NCBI GenBank assembly: GCA_946122785.1
Contig: CAMGYJ010000011.1
Location: 40,822,513-40,886,512, forward strand
Origin: Linum tenue
Taxonomy: Eukaryota; Streptophyta; Magnoliopsida; Malpighiales; Linaceae
DNA: 64,000 bases
Direction: 5' to 3'
The translations under genes and the position numbers were made by a program. How positions within the stretch are numbered: position 1 is the first letter of the stretch; each line of letters begins with the position of its first letter. Below, piece after piece: positions 62,701 through 64,000 of the stretch. The notes under the pieces are model-generated. The model searched no databases and had not been told where the DNA came from. It saw only the letters and a program-made list of their open reading frames with translations.

Positions 62701-64000
62701 AGCTGAAAACTGAGGTTGGTTAAATGGAAAAAGTAGATACATATGCATAGATATGGTAGGGAGATGAGCGGAGGAGAATCCTGAGAAGGGGTACAAGACA
62801 TGTTTTTGACAGATAATTCAGAAATTAACATCTAACAACCTGGCAACTACCATTACCTTGGTCCCCAGCAAGCTTCCCGTAATTATACTACAGAAGAAGA
62901 AGAAGAACACCATGGGAGTGGGAAATTATTTGGCAAAATAAAGTCGTGGCAAGAATTATTTATTTGTATAATATAATCGCTTTCAGGAATGAATGAATGG
63001 AAATAATATTTTAAAAAAACTAAGTATCCTTATTTATTGTGGTAGGTCATACCCCTAACTGAATTGGTTACTACTTATTTCCCAGCCATAAATGAATTGG
63101 CCTAACTAACACCCTCGTTTAGTTTCACAAATTCATAAGTCGCGCGTTACTGAATAGAATTCAGATCAACTAAAACATCCAACAGGTTTTTTTTACATCA
63201 ATCATAAGTTTATCTTCACGAGTTAGATATATTATTACTATTATTTTTTATAACAAGTATCTCGATACAAAATTTTGGATATTCGATATTTATGATTGTT
63301 GAGCAAACAATGTGAGCGAGTGATTGAACTCAAAAATCTACAACTACTTGACGACCTTTTTAGCTTACCATGTGAACCGTCTTAAGATTAGTAGATTGTG
63401 ATAAGTATTGTGATGAGGAGAGATAACCATGAAGACAAAATGTTAGATCAAGGAACCCTGCAAAGGTCCAAATCACCAAATTGGTTCTTGTTCAACGTGG
63501 CTCCACGAGTTTCATGGTTTTGCAATCAAATTCAAGTTCCATTTTTGGCAGCTAAAAATAAGTAATTGCTTTGAGTAAATTAAATAAATTAAAATCCAAA
63601 TACAGATCCATAAACAAAATTTCATACTTAAATTACCAAACTAGCCAACTTCTTTTCGTATGACATTGTGCTTAATTGACATTGTGCAGAATTTATGGTG
63701 AACTACCTAATCATTGTGCAATTTTTTAAAAACATAATTAAGAACCAACCAAAATTTGTTAATTAATAGCAATTCCTTTTGCAAAGTAATATAAATAAAT
63801 TTATAATACAACTCAAGGTAAGAAGGTGGAGGAATAAAAAATCCGAACCCTACAACTTGACCTAATAAAACCAATATGTTAATGTAATTAAGAATCAACA
63901 ACTTTAACCTAACTCAAGGATGATTATGGACGTGATTCATGGTTATTTCTCAGATGGGTGAGTAGTTGTCCGTAGAACAAGTTTGTAAGGATGTGGTACC
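62701..64000. other. AT-rich spacer
   Basis: A GAAGAAGAAGAAG tract at 62892 and AT-rich DNA. No gene, RNA or transposon end is recognised. Confidence 0.4.

Overview
This is nuclear DNA of a flowering plant, most likely a eudicot. The support is AT-rich spacer, plant-type L1 LINEs, Ty1/copia elements primed by initiator tRNA-Met, an Athila-type Ty3/gypsy element, a tRNA-derived SINE, hAT transposons and many MITEs. The window is gene-poor. Only one host-type gene is convincing: a small intronless gene for a secreted glycine-rich protein at 8292-8822. No rRNA, functional tRNA or CRISPR array is visible. The species cannot be named from the sequence.

Layout. 1-8200: MITEs, a 5'-truncated LINE (about 1240-3368, minus strand), a 633-bp hAT element with an exact 8-bp target duplication (3742-4374), and a truncated copia LTR plus PBS (5956-6237, minus). 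8218-8920: the host gene. 9286-14200: a family of short elements built from GTACAA palindromes, a Helitron-like 3' end, satellites and a long inverted-repeat element holding three tandem hairpins. 14434-23815: a decayed hAT transposase gene (BED finger, DUF659, dimerisation domain). It is split by a putative solo LTR, a nearly full-length L1 LINE (itself split by a non-autonomous hAT element with 8-bp TSD) and a SINE with an 18-bp TSD.

27496-31128: the most unusual object. Six 177-bp LTRs alternate with two kinds of internal domain, a 291-bp non-coding TRIM-type domain and an 849-bp gag-only (TR-GAG-type) domain. The whole array is bounded by one 5-bp TSD, TCAAC, and repeats with an exact 1494-bp period. 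Its Gag closely resembles that of the nearly intact Tork-like Copia-1 at 35583-40380, a plausible type of helper.

34811-48103: an old minus-strand copia element (Copia-2) cut by Copia-1 (TSD CCCAA), a 2.5-kb solo LTR (TSD ATTCC/GTTCC) and two MITEs. At three sites the Copia-2 reading frame rejoins when the insert and one TSD copy are removed. 48663-59974: a decayed plus-strand copia element (Copia-3, TSD GTAGA) split in its reverse transcriptase by a young 7095-bp Athila-like element (51750-58844, TSD AAGAT). That element keeps 1425-bp LTRs, gag and protease but has lost reverse transcriptase, RNase H and the integrase core. 60720-62700: a copia gag relic carrying a poly(A) retroposon and a Tourist-like MITE. 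The rest is AT-rich spacer.

The elements form a stratigraphy rather than a pathway: each insertion dates its target as older. Nearly all coding regions are broken. The best preserved are Copia-1 (two frameshifts and one early stop) and the two gag copies of the LTR array.
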